NCBI GenBank assembly: GCA_027491555.1
Contig: JAOZGN010000011.1
Coordinates: 1 to 24,976, forward strand
Direction: 5' to 3'
Length of the DNA stretch: 24,976 nucleotides
From: Thermoproteota archaeon
Lineage (GTDB): Archaea; Thermoproteota; Korarchaeia; Korarchaeales; Korarchaeaceae
Position 1 is the first letter of the stretch, and each line of letters begins with the position of its first letter. The notes under the pieces are model-generated. The model had not been told where the DNA came from and made no database searches. It worked only from the letters and a program-made list of their open reading frames with translations. Positions 22,490-24,976 of this stretch are shown here, piece by piece. The translations under genes and the position numbers were made by a program.

Positions 22490-23911
22490 TCAGGCCTCGT
22501 CGAGGCCCCTCGGACGTTTGGATGAGTACCTCTCTAGGACCTCGTGGAAGCGGTCCCTCACGGGCTTGTAGGCCTTCTCGAAGAACTCCCTCTGGCTCAG
22601 CAGGACCTCGCGCGGGAACGTGGAGAGGTAGTTCAGCGCGGCCCTCCAGGCCTCCTCATAGGGGACCGCCTGCCCTATCTTGGAGGCGATCTGCCTGTCG
22701 TAGTCCTCCGGCCTCTGGACCTGGTCCCCTATCTCGAAGTAGCCGTCGTCGGAGAGGTAGGCCACCTCGTCGCCGACGGACTCGAACCTGGGTCTCTCGG
22801 CCTCCTCCGCCTCCAGCAGGGTCTTCTGCCTCGGCGCGGTTGGCCTGGGCCTCCGCACCCTGCCGCCTGTCCTCTTCGCCCAGGCGTAGAATATCGCCCT
22901 GTTGAGGCCGAAGGACTTGGCCTTCTCCAGGTCGCCCCTGAGCAGGTAGTACCTGGCCGCCTGGAGGAGCCCCATCACCTGGAAGCGACCTATCTTCCTG
23001 GCCCTCGGCCCAGTCGAGGGCGCTCTCGGCTTCTTGGCCGGGGCTCTGGTGAGCGGGGTGCCCACCCTGGTCCTGACCTCGCCCGAGGCCTTGGCAGTGA
23101 AGTACCCGCCCACCTCCCCCAGGGCGCGCCTGGCCAGCTCGTCGGCCTCGCCCGCCTCGTGCTCCCTCCAGTCTGGGTTGTGCCTGAACCCATCGGGCCT
23201 CAGCCAGTCCAGGTCGAAGTCGTCGATCTCGTCAGGCTTGAAGCAGACCGCAACGACGTCGAGCTCCCTGTGGAGCGAGAGCGGAACCGTGAAGACCCTC
23301 TTCATGTCCATGTCGTTCTCCACGGCCAGCGCCCGCTGTCCTCCCTGGGGTGAGTCCCTGGCCAGCTCGGCCACGCGGTCCTCTATCCTCCTGATCACGT
23401 ACTCTACCACGGCGTAGGCTAGGTCAAGCGGGTGGTGCTCCGACCTCAGCTCTGGCGAGAACGCCTCCTCGTGGAGGTGGACGTGGCAGCCTCTGCCGGA
23501 CCACTTGAGGTAGACCGACTTCGTCACGCCAGCCCGCTCGAGCTCCTCGACTATCAACCTGGCGGCCTCGAGGGTCTGCTTCCAGCCCTCGAGCTCGTTG
23601 TCTATGTCCCAGACTGCCGTGGTCGCCGAGACGTTTTCGGGCTTGTCCACATCAAACCGGGAGGTCAGCCGAGAGTAGAGGTTGGCCGTTGCGTAAACGG
23701 CCCTGGGCCTGGCGAAGGCGAACCTCCTTATGACGGCCGGGACGTCATCGGGAGAGCCTATAGCGAGAGGCTCATCGCCCCGGTACCTGAAGAACATCCT
23801 CCTGCCGCCCCTGGCTCCGGCCTCGACCGCCACCCACCTGGAACGCGCATAATCAGCGATCTCCCTCGAGACATCCTCGCGGGAGTAGTGGGTCAGGGGA
23901 TCGGCCGCCAA
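22490..23911 (-). CDS. Archaeo-eukaryotic primase (AEP) superfamily protein, PriS-like
   Basis: A probable nucleotidyltransferase of the primase small-subunit superfamily. AEP motifs are present: WDIDN with Asp102 and Asp104 (metal-binding DxD), SGRGCHVH at 138-145 (the SGxGxHxH nucleotide-binding motif), and a third acidic residue at Asp200 or Asp202 followed by RVFTVPLSLHRE, as in the RxPxSLH segment of primases. The 473 residues exceed the usual PriS length of about 330-360. There is no zinc-knuckle cysteine cluster, and after a Pro/Arg/Lys-rich linker (about 285-310) a C-terminal part of about 160 residues is not recognised. It could be the cell's PriS in a divergent form or a second, repair- or element-related AEP. 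TTG start at 23911; the promoter is shared with the divergent gene. Confidence 0.75.
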   Translation of the reverse strand: MAADPLTHYSREDVSREIADYARSRWVAVEAGARGGRRMFFRYRGDEPLAIGSPDDVPAVIRRFAFARPRAVYATANLYSRLTSRFDVDKPENVSATTAVWDIDNELEGWKQTLEAARLIVEELERAGVTKSVYLKWSGRGCHVHLHEEAFSPELRSEHHPLDLAYAVVEYVIRRIEDRVAELARDSPQGGQRALAVENDMDMKRVFTVPLSLHRELDVVAVCFKPDEIDDFDLDWLRPDGFRHNPDWREHEAGEADELARRALGEVGGYFTAKASGEVRTRVGTPLTRAPAKKPRAPSTGPRARKIGRFQVMGLLQAARYYLLRGDLEKAKSFGLNRAIFYAWAKRTGGRVRRPRPTAPRQKTLLEAEEAERPRFESVGDEVAYLSDDGYFEIGDQVQRPEDYDRQIASKIGQAVPYEEAWRAALNYLSTFPREVLLSQREFFEKAYKPVRDRFHEVLERYSSKRPRGLDEA

Positions 23912-23960
23912 CCTTGCCGCCCTAAACTACCGGCCTCGACCTCTGGAAAAAGGTTCGGTG

Positions 23961-23968
23961 CTTTATAT
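23961..23968. promoter_or_regulatory. Nearly palindromic TATA element between the primase-like gene and the gene at 24002
   Basis: CTTTATAT reads as ATATAAAG on the other strand. It is about 34-41 bp before the plus-strand TTG at 24002 and about 50-57 bp before the minus-strand TTG at 23911, so one TATA-like element may serve both divergent genes. There is no other AT-rich element in the gap. Confidence 0.45.
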
Positions 23969-24001
23969 CTAGAGGGCGGGTGTGGGGTCGGAGTTGCCTT
24001 A

Positions 24002-24598
24002 TTGAGGCTCAATTTCAGCGAGATTGTCTACGTGCGTCCCGAGGGGTTCTCCAAGGGAGCGAAGCTCTTCGGCTTGAGAGCTCCATGCTCCAAGGCTATG
24101 GTCTCGAAGAGGGGTCTGGCGGCGTCGGCGATCCTCGCCGCGCTGGCGGGGTTGTTGGCCGAGGGGTCGATTCGGCTCGTGAGGAGGGAGAGGAAGGTCT
24201 TTCTGGGCCTGAGCAGGAGGCAAGATTACTCCGTCGAGTACAGAGGACCCACGCAGCTCACCGGCCTGGAGGGGGTCGTTCACGCGTTGGTGGGGTCCGG
24301 TCCGACTTGGGTCGACGACCTGGTTGAGTCCCTCGTCGGCGCCAAGTCTAAAGACCCGGCCGGCATGGTCTTGAGGATAGTCGAGGAGTCGCTGGAGTCA
24401 AGGGGCCTCGGGAGGAGGAATGGGCTGTTCACCAAGACCTTCCACGCGAACTGCGTCGGAATAGAGGAGAGCCTCGGGTCCTCAGACGTGAGGCTCGTGA
24501 GCGACGCCCTATCCCGCCTCCTGAGCGAGGCCCCGGGTATAGACGAGGCCGTCGCCTCCGCCATTGAGGCCATGAGGGAGGAGCCGGACGCAGACTGA
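24002..24598 (+). CDS. Unrecognised protein of about 198 residues, faintly GPP34-like
   Basis: Not firmly recognised. The same frame is open far upstream (to 23432), but that part is antisense to the primase-like gene. The start is placed at TTG 24002, after the TATA-like element at 23961; a GTG at 24029 is possible. The chain is soluble, with no signal or membrane segment. The segment KRGLAASAILAALAGLLAEG followed by IRLVRRERKVFLGL and then a helix-rich part (TGLEGVVHALVGSGPTWVDDLVESLVG) recalls the layout of GPP34/Vps74-like winged-helix proteins, where a helix is followed by a small beta hairpin; the match is weak. The C-terminal half has repeated acidic helices. It is divergent from the primase-like gene and 48 bp before the next gene. 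Confidence 0.6.
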   Translation: MRLNFSEIVYVRPEGFSKGAKLFGLRAPCSKAMVSKRGLAASAILAALAGLLAEGSIRLVRRERKVFLGLSRRQDYSVEYRGPTQLTGLEGVVHALVGSGPTWVDDLVESLVGAKSKDPAGMVLRIVEESLESRGLGRRNGLFTKTFHANCVGIEESLGSSDVRLVSDALSRLLSEAPGIDEAVASAIEAMREEPDAD

Positions 24599-24616
24599 GC
24601 CCTCTAGGGCCGAAAG

Positions 24617-24624
24617 CATATTTG
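24617..24624 (+). promoter_or_regulatory. TATA-like box for the last gene
   Basis: CATATTTG lies about 26 bp (centre) before the ATG at 24647, which would give a leaderless message. It is the only AT-rich element in this short gap. Confidence 0.35.
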
Positions 24625-24646
24625 CAAGCCGCGAGGCAGGCTCGCG

Positions 24647-24976
24647 ATGAGCTGGGACGAGGCCGTCTCCCTGGCGCTATCACCCATCACCTTCTCCGCG
24701 ATCGTGGTGGCGGCGCTCTCCCTGAGACTCGGGCTCTCGCCCACAGAGATCGCCGCAGCTTTCGCATTCCTAGTGCTGGGTCCGGTCGTTCCGGTCCTCG
24801 CCGTGGCCCGCTCGGGGGCGGCCGACATATTCGTCAGCGACCGCGCGATGAGGACGCCCCTTCTGGTCCTCGCGGTCGCGAGCTACGCGGCGGGATTCCT
24901 CTACTTCCGACATCTGGGTGTGAGGGAGGTCGAGTTCGCCTTCCTGGCCTACGCCCTCGTGACTTCGGGGATGACC
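24647..24976 (+). CDS. Polytopic membrane protein, possibly PAP2-phosphatase-like, partial
   Basis: The first 110 codons of a membrane protein cut by the right edge of the window. It starts MSWDEAVSLALSPITFSAIV, with hydrophobic helices near 10-25, 37-55, 75-95 and 100-110. Between the second and third helices lies a hydrophilic loop ADIFVSDRAMRTP. An Asp-Arg...Arg loop at this place after two helices is seen in some archaeal PAP2-like integral membrane phosphatases, but the catalytic motifs would lie beyond the edge, so the family is a guess. GC-rich coding and a well-placed TATA-like box support it as a real gene. Confidence 0.65.
   Translation, partial: MSWDEAVSLALSPITFSAIVVAALSLRLGLSPTEIAAAFAFLVLGPVVPVLAVARSGAADIFVSDRAMRTPLLVLAVASYAAGFLYFRHLGVREVEFAFLAYALVTSGMT

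Noticed and set aside
23432..24001. Upstream extension of the gene at 24002
   Set aside because: This part is antisense to the primase-like gene and crosses the probable TATA element; only the part after 24002 is accepted.
24599..24610. GCCCT-CT-AGGGC inverted repeat as terminator
   Set aside because: The arms are only 5 bp and no T-tract follows, so it is likely chance in GC-rich DNA.
1..24976. CRISPR arrays, tRNA or rRNA genes, insertion sequences
   Set aside because: No regularly spaced repeats, no tRNA-like cloverleaf or TPsiC-like box in the gaps, and no transposase or terminal repeats were noticed. This was a reading by eye and not an exhaustive search.

Overview
The window is a GC-rich stretch of archaeal chromosome, most likely from a hyperthermophilic member of the TACK/Thermoproteota group (the phylum is inference). 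The grounds are: arginine is mostly AGG/AGA; promoters carry archaeal TATA boxes about 25 bp upstream of starts, some apparently leaderless; Shine-Dalgarno sequences are strong inside operons; the HypB role seems to be filled by an Mrp-type ATPase next to a long-insert HypA, as in Thermococcales; and a group 1 [NiFe]-hydrogenase occurs with Isp1/Isp2 partners, as known from crenarchaea. No rRNA, tRNA, CRISPR array or insertion sequence was seen.

Layout. (1) 1-4744, minus strand: a membrane-bound FDH-N/O-type formate dehydrogenase operon (catalytic molybdopterin subunit, four-cluster iron-sulfur subunit, and a cytochrome b subunit cut by the window edge). (2) 4745-5332: an AT-rich intergenic region, then a small unrecognised plus-strand gene. 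(3) 5333-10009, minus strand: a maturation operon read as degenerate HycI-like protein, HycI-type protease, HypA, Mrp/HypB, HypC, HypE, FdhD, serving both hydrogenase and formate dehydrogenase. (4) 10174-15346, plus strand: hydrogenase small subunit, large subunit, cytochrome b (Isp1) and HdrD-like protein (Isp2), closed by a hairpin and T-tract, followed by hypD. (5) 16665-19158, minus strand: an ECF-type nickel (or cobalt) transporter in the order M-N-Q-O. (6) 19284-21617, plus strand: hypF. (7) 21653-24976: unrelated genes, namely a TatD-like hydrolase, an unusual archaeo-eukaryotic primase-superfamily protein, an unrecognised protein and a partial membrane protein.

Together regions 1-6 form a formate and hydrogen respiration island: two Tat-exported oxidoreductases with membrane cytochromes b, nickel uptake, and a complete set of HypA-F activities plus protease and FdhD. 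Points worth a second look are: a nickel transporter M subunit whose Met-His N-terminus is encoded with ACG where ATG is expected; a hydrogenase small subunit with Asn in place of a proximal-cluster Cys; a metal-ligand-less second copy of the maturation protease; an ABC ATPase without its switch histidine; and a TGTTACT-type sequence repeated in the two divergent promoter regions, resembling known NikR half-sites.
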